Part shown: piece after piece, positions 44,517 through 54,111 of the stretch | How the letters are laid out: every line of letters begins with the position of its first letter | How positions within the stretch are numbered: the first letter of the stretch is position 1 | Source: Xenorhabdus ishibashii | Lineage (GTDB): Bacteria; Pseudomonadota; Gammaproteobacteria; Enterobacterales; Enterobacteriaceae | Length of the DNA stretch: 64,000 bases | Assembly: GCF_002632755.1 (NCBI RefSeq) | Contig: NZ_NJAK01000001.1 | Location: 2,666,001-2,730,000, forward strand | Direction of reading: 5' to 3' | Program-made: the position numbers and the translations under genes | The notes under the pieces: model-generated | The model's input: only the letters and a program-made list of their open reading frames with translations | Told to the model about the DNA's origin: nothing | The model's database searches: none

Positions 44517-44990
44517 ATGGGTTATATTTTAATTAACGTAGATTACATAATAATTATGTTTTTCTGTAGTACCTTATTGTTATTGGCTGTTATCGATTTT
44601 AAAACATATTGCTTGCCAGATATTATTACTCTTCCTCTATTATGGATTGGGCTTTTGGTTAATATTGATGGTAATTTTATTTCGATAAATAGCGCAATAT
44701 ACGGTGCCATATCAGGGTATCTTTTTTTGTGGTTTTTGTATTGGTTATGTCGATATATATTAAATAAGGAAGGAATAGGTTATGGCGATCTCAAATTAAC
44801 CGCGGCAATCGGTGCCTGGTTGGGTGTGGAAATGATACCAATATTGATGCTGATGGCTTCATTATCTGGATTGTTTGGGTTTGTAATAATTGGAGTGAAA
44901 AGAAAATCTTTTCCTGAATTTATCGCATTTGGGCCTTATTTATGTTTATCTGCGATAATATTGCTGGGGTATGGTGTTGGTAGAGTATAG
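44517..44990 (+). CDS. A24-family prepilin peptidase, peptidase domain only
   Basis: A 157-residue membrane protein with six or so hydrophobic segments and both catalytic aspartates of type IV prepilin peptidases: D27 in LAVIDFKTYCLPD and D91 in GIGYGDLKLTAAIG. It lacks the N-terminal methyltransferase domain with its CxxC pairs that full-length PilD proteins have. It would clip prepilin- or pseudopilin-type leaders. The start is doubtful because AGAAGG abuts ATG 44517. No pilin or secretion genes are nearby. Confidence 0.85.
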   Translation: MGYILINVDYIIIMFFCSTLLLLAVIDFKTYCLPDIITLPLLWIGLLVNIDGNFISINSAIYGAISGYLFLWFLYWLCRYILNKEGIGYGDLKLTAAIGAWLGVEMIPILMLMASLSGLFGFVIIGVKRKSFPEFIAFGPYLCLSAIILLGYGVGRV

Positions 44991-45162
44991 TATTAATTTG
45001 CAAAGTGGAGAAAGAAATAAAAAGTGGCGGAGAGAACAGGAGCCTAATCTACAGTAGGTTATGATCTCAATAATTGATACCAGGCATTTTTTATTTAATA
45101 AATTTTGACCATTAAAATTAAATAGAGAAAATTCATTAAGGTGATGTTTCAAATATTGTTAT

Positions 45163-45189
45163 ACGGGCGCTACGATTTGCAACGCCCGT
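45163..45189 (-). terminator. Hairpin after the MBL-fold gene
   Basis: ACGGGCG and CGCCCGT pair across a 13-base loop, 13 bases beyond the stop of the minus-strand gene. An AT-rich stretch follows. It is probably the intrinsic terminator of the secreted MBL-fold protein gene. Confidence 0.6.
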
Positions 45190-45201
45190 GATATTTTCAA
45201 C

Positions 45202-46086
45202 TTACTGAGGCCACTTCATTTCGCCTTTTAATACTTTGGCACTGAGTTCAAGGCTGGATACGTCAGCCAGATCGGGATAGTGTTTTTTCATGGCTGCAAT
45301 CAGTGCATTGGAATCTTTTGCTTTCGGTAACTCTTTTTCCAATGTGGTCAGATAATTTTGTGTAAAAGTTACTGAATCCAACGTCATGGATGAATTCCCC
45401 AGATAGTGGCCTGGTACAACAGCTTTAGGTTTCAGGCTCTTGATGCGATCTAATGTCTGCTGCCAATGTTGGCGTGACGCTTTGGTCTGGGTATCCGCAA
45501 TCCATACATGGATGTTGTCAGAAACAGTCACACCACCAACAACCGCTTTCAGTTTAGGAACCCAGACAAAAGTACGATCTGCGGCAGGGCCATCTAAGCC
45601 TTCAACAATCAGTTTTTCACCATCAACAGTGAAAGAATTTCCTTTCAGTGGCTCTGGTACGACGATCTTTTTGGGTGCCTGGTCTGCAAGAATTCCACCC
45701 CAATAAGCCAGCTTGCCATCTTTGGTTTCATTGATTGCTTTGATGGTTTCTGGTGATGCGATGACTTTGGCATCTGGGAAAGCTTCGGTGATCACATCAA
45801 GACCAAAGTAAAAATCAGGATCGGATTGGCTGATATAGATCGTTGTTAGTTTTTTGCCTGTTTGCTGGATCATTTTTACCAGCTCTTGTGCATCATTTTT
45901 CTTAAATTGGGCATCGATCAGAACAACTTCATGATCACCACTAATAATTTCAGAAGAAACGGGGAAGACACCTTTCTCACCTGAATTGTAGACATCTAGT
46001 TTGAGATCAGTTGCTTGAGCCAGTGATGCCATTCCCAAGGAAAGTGTTGCCGCCAGAGCAATATTTAATGTTGTTTTGCGAGCCAT
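45202..46086 (-). CDS. Secreted metallo-beta-lactamase-fold protein
   Basis: A 294-residue protein with a signal peptide cut after LAQA. The MBL-fold strands are visible, but the usual HxHxDH metal motif is replaced by YISQSDPDFYFG. Later elements remain: AVVGGVTVSDNIHVW and KAVVPGHYLG. The altered ligands mean either a reduced-metal site or a non-hydrolytic role. The protein should be periplasmic. It is divergent from a LysR gene starting 140 bases away, its probable regulator. Confidence 0.82.
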   Translation of the reverse strand: MARKTTLNIALAATLSLGMASLAQATDLKLDVYNSGEKGVFPVSSEIISGDHEVVLIDAQFKKNDAQELVKMIQQTGKKLTTIYISQSDPDFYFGLDVITEAFPDAKVIASPETIKAINETKDGKLAYWGGILADQAPKKIVVPEPLKGNSFTVDGEKLIVEGLDGPAADRTFVWVPKLKAVVGGVTVSDNIHVWIADTQTKASRQHWQQTLDRIKSLKPKAVVPGHYLGNSSMTLDSVTFTQNYLTTLEKELPKAKDSNALIAAMKKHYPDLADVSSLELSAKVLKGEMKWPQ

Positions 46087-46226
46087 CGTCGAATTCCTAT
46101 ATCAAAATGCTTATTTGCTTGAATGGCATGTATGATAAGTTGCATATTCCGATTTAAAAACCGCATAACAAGCAACTATTTGTTGCATAAATCGATCGAA
46201 TTAGAGCGAAAAATAGGTTAGACGAA

Positions 46227-47141
46227 ATGGATAGGATCACCGCAGCACAGGTGTTTGTTACGATTGTTGAGCAAGGTAGCCTAATCGCAGCAGCAGAACG
46301 GTTGGATATGTCGAGGGCGATGGTATCGCGATATTTGGCTGAGATGGAAAAGTGGGCGGGAGTTCGCTTATTACACCGTACAACGCGCAAAATTGGCCTC
46401 ACTTCGGCGGGTGAGAGTGCTTATCAACGCAGCCTTAAGTTAATGGAATTAGTAGAAGAAATGCCTGTACAACAAGCGTTGGAGGCACAAACCTTGCGAG
46501 GATTATTGCGTGTGAGCTGTTCCCAATCGTTGGCTATCAGTGCGTTGGCAGTTGCTATTCCTGAATTTATGCGAATGTATCCACATATTGCTGTCAATTT
46601 GCAAATGAATAATAAAGTTGTCAATTTGATAGAAGAACGTATTGATTTGGCGATCCGTATTACCAATAATCTGGAACCAAATCTGATTGCTCGTCCATTA
46701 TCGACTTGCCATTCCGTTGTTTGTGCTGCACCTTCTTATTTAGCGGAAAAATCTATTCCCCATAATCCTGCGGATTTAACATCACATAACTGCCTGACCT
46801 ATAACTTTTTTGGCAAAAGTTTATGGGTATTTGAAAAACAGCATGAGCACTATTCCATCCCCGTCAGCGGTACGTTAAGTGCCAATGAATCGACCGTATT
46901 AATGGAGGCGGCTTTGCAGGGAGCAGGAATTGCAATGCAGCCTTACTATTCAGTTTCCTCTTATTTGATGTCAGGGCAGTTAGTTGAGTTGTTGCCTGAT
47001 TACCAACCTCAAGCAATGGGGATCTATGGCATTTATACCAGCCGCCAGAATATGCCAGCGCCTTTGCGGGTACTGCTGGATTTTCTGGTGGATTGGTTTG
47101 CCACATCACTTCATTGGCAGCAATTAATGTTGAAACGCTAG
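46227..47141 (+). CDS. LysR-family transcriptional regulator
   Basis: A 304-residue LysR protein: helix-turn-helix FVTIVEQGSLIAAAERLDMSRAMVSRYLAEME and a periplasmic-binding-protein-like effector domain. It is divergent from the MBL-fold gene, suggesting it controls that gene. Its 3' end overlaps the convergent lysR by 18 bases. Confidence 0.9.
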   Translation: MDRITAAQVFVTIVEQGSLIAAAERLDMSRAMVSRYLAEMEKWAGVRLLHRTTRKIGLTSAGESAYQRSLKLMELVEEMPVQQALEAQTLRGLLRVSCSQSLAISALAVAIPEFMRMYPHIAVNLQMNNKVVNLIEERIDLAIRITNNLEPNLIARPLSTCHSVVCAAPSYLAEKSIPHNPADLTSHNCLTYNFFGKSLWVFEKQHEHYSIPVSGTLSANESTVLMEAALQGAGIAMQPYYSVSSYLMSGQLVELLPDYQPQAMGIYGIYTSRQNMPAPLRVLLDFLVDWFATSLHWQQLMLKR

Positions 47142-48053
47142 TGTCAATTTTTCGGGAAATAGTGCAACCTGCTGTTTTAAATGGGTAATGAAAGCTTCAA
47201 CGGGTTCTGAAGATGGTCGATGTATGGGCTTGATTAAACTGACTGTGAATGGAATGTCGATACTGAATGGCCGAATACAAATTTTTGCGTTGTTATTTAA
47301 ATAATCCAATGCAGTTAGTGGATTGACGATGGATATGCCAATGCCTTCGTTAACCATGGCACAAATAGAGGCTGCGCTATGGGTTTCCATTACCATCTTG
47401 CGATTGATTTGATGCTCAGTAAAGAGGGTATCAATAAGCTGTCTGTAACTGTCTGTGATCGAAAGGCTGATAAATTTTTGATTGTGAAAATCTGTTGGCG
47501 TGAGTAGTGATTTTTGACCGAGCGGGTGATCAATGGGTAAAACACAAACTTCATTTAAAGTTATCAACGTTTCTCGCTCAGTACCTGCCGGTGTCTGTAA
47601 ATGTTCGGTTAAACCAATATCATAGCGCTGTGCTGAAAGCCACTCTTCCAATAGGGGGGACTCTTGCGGAATGATGGTCAGTTTGGCTTCAGGATAGCGT
47701 TCGATAAAGCTGTAACAGGTTTTTGGCAGTAGAGACTGCGAAAACATTGGCAGACAAGCGATGGACAATTGCGCCTGTTCAAATTGCCGGATACTGTCAG
47801 CCGCGTTGATGATTCTTTCCAGTCCATAATAAGAGCGCTGAACTTCTTCAAATAGCCGTAATCCTTGTGCAGTGGGAAACAGGCGTCCTTTGATTCGATC
47901 AAACAATTTAAATTTTAATAATTGTTCAAGGCGAGCCAGTTCACGGCTGACGGTTGGCTGGGATGTTTTCAGTAATAATGCCGCATCAGTCAGGTTCTTA
48001 GTGGTCATTACAGCATGAAAAATTTCAATGTGTCGCCATGAGCAGGAGTGCAT
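47124..48053 (-). CDS. lysR: LysR-family regulator of lysA
   Basis: A 309-residue LysR protein beginning MHSCSWRHIEIFHAVMTTKNLTDAA, with TSQPTVSRELARLE as recognition helix. It is divergent from the diaminopimelate decarboxylase gene, the classical lysR-lysA arrangement in which the regulator activates lysA when diaminopimelate is high. Assignment as LysR itself rests on this arrangement and the family match. Confidence 0.85.
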   Translation of the reverse strand: MHSCSWRHIEIFHAVMTTKNLTDAALLLKTSQPTVSRELARLEQLLKFKLFDRIKGRLFPTAQGLRLFEEVQRSYYGLERIINAADSIRQFEQAQLSIACLPMFSQSLLPKTCYSFIERYPEAKLTIIPQESPLLEEWLSAQRYDIGLTEHLQTPAGTERETLITLNEVCVLPIDHPLGQKSLLTPTDFHNQKFISLSITDSYRQLIDTLFTEHQINRKMVMETHSAASICAMVNEGIGISIVNPLTALDYLNNNAKICIRPFSIDIPFTVSLIKPIHRPSSEPVEAFITHLKQQVALFPEKLTLAFQH

Positions 48054-48185
48054 GCCTTAGTCTCTGTGAGTGAAAAATAGACATAACGATATCATAAATG
48101 AATAGAATGTGGCTAAATAGATATTTTTCTTCCTGCTTTATTCTTGTCAATAATGAAGGATCTGCTGATTTTATGGGGTACTTCA

Positions 48186-49463
48186 ATGACTATATCGACT
48201 TTTACTCATGGCTCAGGGAAACATTTTACCCCTGACAATCTACTCCGTTTGCCAATTCAGTACGGAACACCATTGTGGCTTTATGATGGCGATAGCATTA
48301 TCAAACAAATCAAAAAATTAAAACTATTTGACGTCATTCGGTTCGCACAGAAAGCGTGTTCCAATACCCATATTTTACGCTTGATGAGAGAGCAGGGGGT
48401 GAAAGTTGATGCGGTGTCATTAGGTGAAATTGAGCGAGCACTTTATGCCGGTTTTATACCTGGCCGTGATAAATCAGAGATTGTGTTCACGGCGGATGTG
48501 ATTGATGAAGCAACATTGTCGCGTGTTATTGAACTGGATATTCCGGTCAATGTTGGTTCTATTGATATGTTGGCACAAATTGGTGAACGTCAGTCTGGTC
48601 ATCCGGTGTGGTTACGCATCAACCCCGGATTTGGGCATGGGCATAGCCAAAAGACGAATACCGGCGGCGAAAATAGTAAACATGGGATCTGGTTTCAGGA
48701 TCTCCCTCTGGCAATTGCAAAAATTCATCAATATGGTTTGAAATTAGTGGGGCTGCATATGCACATTGGTTCAGGGGTGGATTATCAGCATCTTTCCAAT
48801 GTCTGTAATGCTATGGTGGAACAGGTCATGCTGTGCGGGGAGGATATTCAAGCCATTTCCGCAGGCGGTGGCTTATCTATTCCTTATAAGGATGGTGAAG
48901 AGTCAGTCGATACTGAACATTATTACAGCTTGTGGCATGAGGCTCGTCAACGTATTGAGCAGCATCTGGGGCATCATGTTGGGCTGGAAATTGAACCTGG
49001 CCGTTTTTTGGTTGCTGAATCAGGGATCTTGATGGCGGAAGTACGGGCGGTTAAGTCTATGGGTAATCGACACTATGTGCTAGTGGATGCTGGTTTTAAT
49101 GACTTAATGCGTCCGGCGATGTATGGCAGTTATCACCCTATTTCTGTGTTGCCGGTAAATGCGCTACCGGAAACCACATCGTTAGAAACGACATTGTTAG
49201 AAACTATCGTCGCGGGGCCGCTATGTGAATCTGGTGATGTGTTTACTCAATTGGAAGGCGGGGAGGTTGTGTCACGTATGTTGCCTCATGTTAACGTCGG
49301 GGATTATCTGCTTTTTCACGCTACCGGTGCTTACGGTGCTTCTATGTCTTCAAATTATAATAGCCGTCCTTTGATCCCTGAAATTTTGTTTACTGGGGAA
49401 GAAGTTCGCCTGATTCGTCGTCGTCAGACAATTGAAGAGCTGTTATCTCTAGAATCCATTTAA
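48186..49463 (+). CDS. lysA: Diaminopimelate decarboxylase
   Basis: A 425-residue PLP enzyme making lysine from meso-diaminopimelate. The PLP lysine is in VIRFAQKACSN. HMHIGSG, a glycine-rich ISAGGGLSIPY, EPGRFLVAESG and the C-terminal CESGDVF with a following YGASM complete the fold III decarboxylase set. ATG 48186 is chosen as the start (MTISTFTHG); the in-frame upstream start at 48144 adds unrelated residues. Confidence 0.95.
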   Translation: MTISTFTHGSGKHFTPDNLLRLPIQYGTPLWLYDGDSIIKQIKKLKLFDVIRFAQKACSNTHILRLMREQGVKVDAVSLGEIERALYAGFIPGRDKSEIVFTADVIDEATLSRVIELDIPVNVGSIDMLAQIGERQSGHPVWLRINPGFGHGHSQKTNTGGENSKHGIWFQDLPLAIAKIHQYGLKLVGLHMHIGSGVDYQHLSNVCNAMVEQVMLCGEDIQAISAGGGLSIPYKDGEESVDTEHYYSLWHEARQRIEQHLGHHVGLEIEPGRFLVAESGILMAEVRAVKSMGNRHYVLVDAGFNDLMRPAMYGSYHPISVLPVNALPETTSLETTLLETIVAGPLCESGDVFTQLEGGEVVSRMLPHVNVGDYLLFHATGAYGASMSSNYNSRPLIPEILFTGEEVRLIRRRQTIEELLSLESI

Positions 49464-49469
49464 ATAAAA

Positions 49470-49492
49470 ACGAGGCGTTAGTGCCCCGTTTC
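49470..49492. terminator. Weak hairpin between convergent lysA and fadE
   Basis: AAACGAGGC and GCCCCGTTT pair with one mismatch around a 5-base loop, followed by TTCTTAT. It could end lysA and, read from the other strand, fadE transcription. Confidence 0.5.
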
Positions 49493-49531
49493 TTATCCCA
49501 TATTTGCATTAATCAGGTTTTTTGGTCAGCA

Positions 49532-51979
49532 TCAGGCAGCTTTATTTTGACGCTGACTTTCAGACTTTTTTGCCGAATAGGGGACAGCAAATGCATCCGG
49601 CTCAAACTCATCAACATTGATTGAACGCAGTCGACTGTTTTCAGCGCGCTTCAGGATATCGGCTTCTTCCTGAGTGATCTTGTGCTCTGCCAATGCTTGT
49701 TCAGCCAATTTATCCAGACGGGTGAAGCTCAGGTTTTTGCCGGCTTCGCGGCTTAGGCGAACATGGATTGGCTCTGCAGCGATGATATCGTGCAACGCTT
49801 CCTCCAGTAATCCGTGAGGGTTGTGTTCACTGGGTGTCAGATATTGCCCACGTCCAATCCGGCTGCGGGTTGCGGAAGGAGTCTGTAATATCTGAGCCAG
49901 TTTGTGATCCAATTTGTCGGATGGAGCGGTATGTGCGCGTCCCAATGGGAAGATAATTACCCGCATTAAACCTGCAACCAGACGGTTAGGGAAATTGCGC
50001 AGCAAATCATTCATGGCCTGTTCAGCTTGATTCAGGCTATCTGCTACTGCCCATTGGAGCAAGGGTAAATCTTCTTTCTGGCGTCCTTCATCTTCATAGC
50101 GTTTCAAAGCGGCAGAAGCCAGGAAGATTTGGCTCAGAATGTCCCCCAGACGCGCTGACATGCGCTCACGGCGTTTCAGGCTGCCACCTAACACCCCCAT
50201 TGAAACATCAGAGAGCAGGGCAAGGTTGGCACTTAGGCGATTGATCTGTTGGTAGTAACGGCGAGTAGCATCATTGACTGGTGAACGGCTTGTTCTGCCT
50301 TTGGTAATACCCAACCACAGGCTGCGCAGCGTGTTGCTGGCAATATGACCTAAGTGACCAAACAAAGCCTTGTCAAAGTGTTTCACATTGTTGCTTTCTG
50401 CTGCGGCGATTTCAGCCAATACATAAGGATGGCAACGGATTGCACCCTGACCAAAGATAATCATACTACGGGTCAGGATATTCGCCCCTTCAACGGTGAT
50501 AGCAATGGGGGAACCCTGATAGCCACGGGCAAGGAAGTTAGATGGCCCAAGACAGATGCCTTTACCACCAGCGATATCCATAGCGTCAATAAAAGAACGT
50601 TGACCTCTATGTGTACAATGGTATTTCACGATAGCAGACAGAACTGAAGGTTTTTCGCCCAACATGATACCGCTGGTGATCATGGTTGCGGCCGCATCCA
50701 TCAAATAAGCGTTACCCGCGATACGTGCCAGTGGCTCTTCGATACCTTCCATTTTACCAATGGGTAGCTTGAATTGACGGCGAATATAGGAATAAGCACC
50801 AATTGCCATAGCTGCACTTTTCAACCCCCCTGTTGCGTTGGATGGCAGAGTAATACCACGACCAACAGACAGACATTCAACCAGCATACGCCAGCCCTGG
50901 CCTGCCATTTTCGTCCCACCAATGATGTAGTCGATAGGAACGAAAATATCTTTGCCACGGGTTGGACCATTCTGGAATGGGATATTCAGCGGGAAATGGC
51001 GGTGACCAATTTCTACGCCTGGTGTATTGGTTGGGATCAAAGCACAGGTAATTCCCAGTGATTCAGTATCGCCCAGCAGATGGTCAGGGTCATACAGCTT
51101 AAATGCCAGTCCCAGCACGGTAGCGATAGGGGCAAGGGTAATGTAACGTTTATTCCAATTCAGGCGCATGCCAAGAACTTGTTCACCTTGCCATTCACCC
51201 ATACAGACCACACCGGTATCAGGGATAGCTCCGGCATCTGAGCCGGCTTCCGGGCTGGTCAAGGCGAAGCAGGGAATTTCTTCACCACGGGCAAGACCCG
51301 GCAAGTAACGTTTTTTCTGTTCATCTGTGCCGTAGTGTTGCAGCAATTCACCTGGCCCCAAGGAGTTAGGTACGCCAACAGTAATTGCCAGAATACCTGA
51401 TACGCCGGCCAGTTTTTGCAATACCTGAGATTGAGCGTAAGCGGAAAATTCCAGGCCACCATATTCTTTCTTGATGATCATGGCAAAGAAACGGTGTTCT
51501 TTCAGGTATGCCCAAAGCTCTGGTGGTAAATCAGCCAATTCGTGGGTGATTTGGAAATCATTTGCCATGCGGCAGGCTTCTTCTACCGGACCATCAATAA
51601 AAGCTTGTTCTTCAGCCGTTAACTGCGGCTTTGGATAGTTATGCAGTTTTTGCCAGTCAGGATTACCACGGAATAGATCTCCCTCCCACCATGTAGTGCC
51701 TGCATCAATGGCTTCTTTCTCTGTTTTGGACATGCTTGGCATAACCTTACGGAAGGCTTTTAGGCCAGGCGCAGAGAATAAAGATATACGTACAGGTGTA
51801 AACACAAGAGGAAATAGGACGATGACGAGTGGTAGCAGCAGCCAGTAACTCCAAAGGCCAGTGATACCCATAACGAACGTATAGGCAACAAGCAGTAAGC
51901 TACTGAGAGTCAGGCTGACTTTGTGATAACAAAGCCCGCCAATCAAGACTAAAAATAAGATAATGCTGAAAGCGGTCAT
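49532..51979 (-). CDS. fadE: Acyl-CoA dehydrogenase
   Basis: An 815-residue FadE, the large membrane-associated acyl-CoA dehydrogenase that opens each round of beta-oxidation. Two hydrophobic N-terminal segments anchor it. The catalytic domain has [16 protein letters not shown], a FAD-binding [12 protein letters not shown] region and [14 protein letters not shown], plus the long C-terminal domain special to FadE. Its length fits the E. coli protein. A FadR-like box lies about 35 bases upstream. Confidence 0.96.
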   Translation of the reverse strand: MTAFSIILFLVLIGGLCYHKVSLTLSSLLLVAYTFVMGITGLWSYWLLLPLVIVLFPLVFTPVRISLFSAPGLKAFRKVMPSMSKTEKEAIDAGTTWWEGDLFRGNPDWQKLHNYPKPQLTAEEQAFIDGPVEEACRMANDFQITHELADLPPELWAYLKEHRFFAMIIKKEYGGLEFSAYAQSQVLQKLAGVSGILAITVGVPNSLGPGELLQHYGTDEQKKRYLPGLARGEEIPCFALTSPEAGSDAGAIPDTGVVCMGEWQGEQVLGMRLNWNKRYITLAPIATVLGLAFKLYDPDHLLGDTESLGITCALIPTNTPGVEIGHRHFPLNIPFQNGPTRGKDIFVPIDYIIGGTKMAGQGWRMLVECLSVGRGITLPSNATGGLKSAAMAIGAYSYIRRQFKLPIGKMEGIEEPLARIAGNAYLMDAAATMITSGIMLGEKPSVLSAIVKYHCTHRGQRSFIDAMDIAGGKGICLGPSNFLARGYQGSPIAITVEGANILTRSMIIFGQGAIRCHPYVLAEIAAAESNNVKHFDKALFGHLGHIASNTLRSLWLGITKGRTSRSPVNDATRRYYQQINRLSANLALLSDVSMGVLGGSLKRRERMSARLGDILSQIFLASAALKRYEDEGRQKEDLPLLQWAVADSLNQAEQAMNDLLRNFPNRLVAGLMRVIIFPLGRAHTAPSDKLDHKLAQILQTPSATRSRIGRGQYLTPSEHNPHGLLEEALHDIIAAEPIHVRLSREAGKNLSFTRLDKLAEQALAEHKITQEEADILKRAENSRLRSINVDEFEPDAFAVPYSAKKSESQRQNKAA

Positions 51980-52013
51980 AGTAAAACTCCTGTAAATCTC
52001 AGGTTGAGTTGTC

Positions 52014-52029
52014 AGAGGTCTGACCTGTT
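52014..52029 (-). promoter_or_regulatory. FadR-binding-site-like sequence before fadE
   Basis: The sequence AGAGGTCTGACCTGTT contains GGTCTGACC, the symmetric core of the FadR consensus (GGTCNGACC), with matching outer bases on one side. It lies 35 bases before the fadE start. In E. coli FadR represses fadE until long-chain acyl-CoA releases it, so the same control is likely. Confidence 0.65.
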
Positions 52030-52232
52030 ATGGTGTCCTTCTTTTTTAGATGAGGAAAATGCATTTATCAATATATTTACATCTTAATTACAATCTGGCT
52101 CACAAAGTCGTGTTAGTTTTGCAAACGATAATTCTTGCAAGATGTGATGATATCTTCTTTCAAATAGGGGAATCCGTTACACTTGTTGACTGACATTATT
52201 AATCCCGAAGACTTTTCAGGAGTATGAATTAC

Positions 52233-52814
52233 ATGTATCAAGAACTGATCCGCAGTGAATTATCCGAAGCCGCAGATACGTTGGCTAACTTCCTCAATGA
52301 TGATGCAAATATTGATGCCATTCAAAAAGCGGCGGTTTTGCTGGCTGATTCATTTAAGGCAGGAGGAAAAGTACTTTCCTGTGGTAATGGTGGCTCGCAT
52401 TGTGATGCCATGCATTTTGCGGAAGAATTGACCGGCCGCTACCGTGAAAACCGTCCGGGATATCCGGCCATTGCGATTTCTGACCCTAGTCACTTATCCT
52501 GCGTGAGCAATGACTTTGGTTATGATTATGTATTTTCCCGTTATGTTGAAGCTGTCGGCCAGAAAGGTGATGTGCTGCTAGGCATTTCGACTTCAGGAAA
52601 CTCTGGCAACATTATTAAAGCCGTTGAAGCCGCCCGCGCTAAAGGGATGAAAGTCATTACGCTGACTGGTAAAGATGGCGGAAAAATGGCAGGCACGGCA
52701 GATGTTGAGATTCGAGTACCACATTTTGGTTATGCAGATCGTATTCAGGAAATTCACATCAAAGTGATTCATATCTTGATTCAATTGATTGAAAAAGAAA
52801 TGGTAAAAGCCTGA
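52233..52814 (+). CDS. gmhA: Phosphoheptose isomerase
   Basis: A 193-residue SIS-fold enzyme turning sedoheptulose 7-phosphate into D-glycero-D-manno-heptose 7-phosphate for LPS core. It has [14 protein letters not shown] at the start, [28 protein letters not shown] and the end [16 protein letters not shown] 52233 has AGGAG 10 bases upstream; the ATG at 52224 is too close to it. Confidence 0.96.
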   Translation: MYQELIRSELSEAADTLANFLNDDANIDAIQKAAVLLADSFKAGGKVLSCGNGGSHCDAMHFAEELTGRYRENRPGYPAIAISDPSHLSCVSNDFGYDYVFSRYVEAVGQKGDVLLGISTSGNSGNIIKAVEAARAKGMKVITLTGKDGGKMAGTADVEIRVPHFGYADRIQEIHIKVIHILIQLIEKEMVKA

Positions 52815-52861
52815 TTGCTGTTCGTCAGTAATCGGCGTTGGGAGTAGGCTAGGGGTAGGCA

Positions 52862-53629
52862 ATGTGTGAATTACTTGGCATGAATGCCAACGTGCCAACA
52901 GATATCGTTTTTAGTCTGAGTGGTCTAATTCAACGTGGTGGGCATACCGGTCCGCATAAGGACGGTTGGGGGATCACCTTCTATGAGGGATTGGGGTACA
53001 GAACGTTTAAAGATCACCAATCTAGTTGTCATTCCCCTGTAGCTCAATTTGTACAGGGCTATCCGATCAAATCAGAAGTCATTGTGGCCCATATTCGTCA
53101 GGCAAACAGCGGTAATGTTTCCTTGGCCAATACTCACCCGTTTACCCGTGAACTGTGGGGAAGGTATTGGACTTATGCCCATAATGGTCAACTTAAGGGA
53201 CACCATAAACTGAAAACGGGAAATTACCGGCCGGTGGGTGAAACGGACAGTGAATGGGCGTTTTGCTGGATATTACATCAATTATCGTTGAAATATCCTA
53301 AACGGCCTGCCAATTGGCCTGCGGTGTTTAAATTTATTGCTTCTTTGGCTGATCAACTGAGGGAAAAAGGTGTTTTCAATATGCTGTTGTCAGATGGGCA
53401 GTTTGTTATGGCTTACTGTTCAACTCAACTGCATTGGATTACGCGTCGTGCTCCTTTCGGCAGGGCTAAGTTGCTTGATCAGGATGTTGAAATTGATTTT
53501 CAGCAGCACACTCAGTCTGGGGATGTCGTGTCAGTGATAGCTACCCAACCTTTAACCGGTAATGAGGTTTGGCACCGTATTGAATCGGGTAATTACGTAC
53601 TGTTTCATCTTGGAGAGAGAGTAGTTTGA
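52862..53629 (+). CDS. yafJ: Class II glutamine amidotransferase YafJ
   Basis: A 255-residue Ntn-hydrolase with the catalytic Cys2 (MCELLGMN), the RGGHTGPHKDGWGITFY segment, AHIRQANSGNVSLANTHPF and AHNGQLKGH. It hydrolyses a gamma-glutamyl amide; the true substrate is not established for YafJ. It follows gmhA by 47 bases, as in enterobacteria. Confidence 0.93.
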   Translation: MCELLGMNANVPTDIVFSLSGLIQRGGHTGPHKDGWGITFYEGLGYRTFKDHQSSCHSPVAQFVQGYPIKSEVIVAHIRQANSGNVSLANTHPFTRELWGRYWTYAHNGQLKGHHKLKTGNYRPVGETDSEWAFCWILHQLSLKYPKRPANWPAVFKFIASLADQLREKGVFNMLLSDGQFVMAYCSTQLHWITRRAPFGRAKLLDQDVEIDFQQHTQSGDVVSVIATQPLTGNEVWHRIESGNYVLFHLGERVV

Positions 53630-54111
53630 TACGCTGCTCCAAAAGGGCGACCGGTTTTCAGGTTTTACGTTAACAACATATCGCCCGCCTATTACGCTCA
53701 CTGTGGCAGGAATATTATTTTGGTGCAGCTTCCATTAGATTCCTGCCAGAATATCTTTTTGATTTATCAAACTCTCTGCCCTTGTGAAGTTACTTTTTGA
53801 TTGAAAATTGCCATGACGTAGGGAAAAGTGATAGAAACACTCGCCTTTATCGAGCAATTGACGGTTTAGCAGAGAAATTATTCTTATTTGCTTGAACTAA
53901 GTCACTTGATTAGTCAGACAGTCAGTGGGGGAGATGTTAGAATTACGCCGGTGAAAATTAAGAGAAACTTTGTAACGATTATCGGAGTGAATAACTTGAG
54001 ACATATATTGCTCAAGGTTTTTTGTATTACTAGAGTCGCTGCATTACCTCACGGGAATACCGCAAGGTAGTCTGTAGTATATGATTTAACTGATAAACTT
54101 GTGCAAATCTT
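53630..54111. other. Intergenic region upstream of the nqr operon
   Basis: A 482-base gap with no credible gene; a 60-codon frame at 53888-54070 has no support. It holds the hairpin listed at 53704-53748 and presumably the nqr promoter and leader. No clear regulatory site was recognised. Confidence 0.5.
53704..53748 (+). terminator. Inverted repeat with T run after yafJ
   Basis: TGGCAGGAAT (53704-53713) and its exact complement (53739-53748) flank a 25-base loop and are followed within 8 bases by CTTTTTG. It is probably the gmhA-yafJ terminator; the loop is long. Confidence 0.55.

Noticed and set aside
53888..54070. 60-codon frame upstream of nqrA
   Set aside because: Lacks a ribosome site and conserved features; the region is better explained as the nqr leader.
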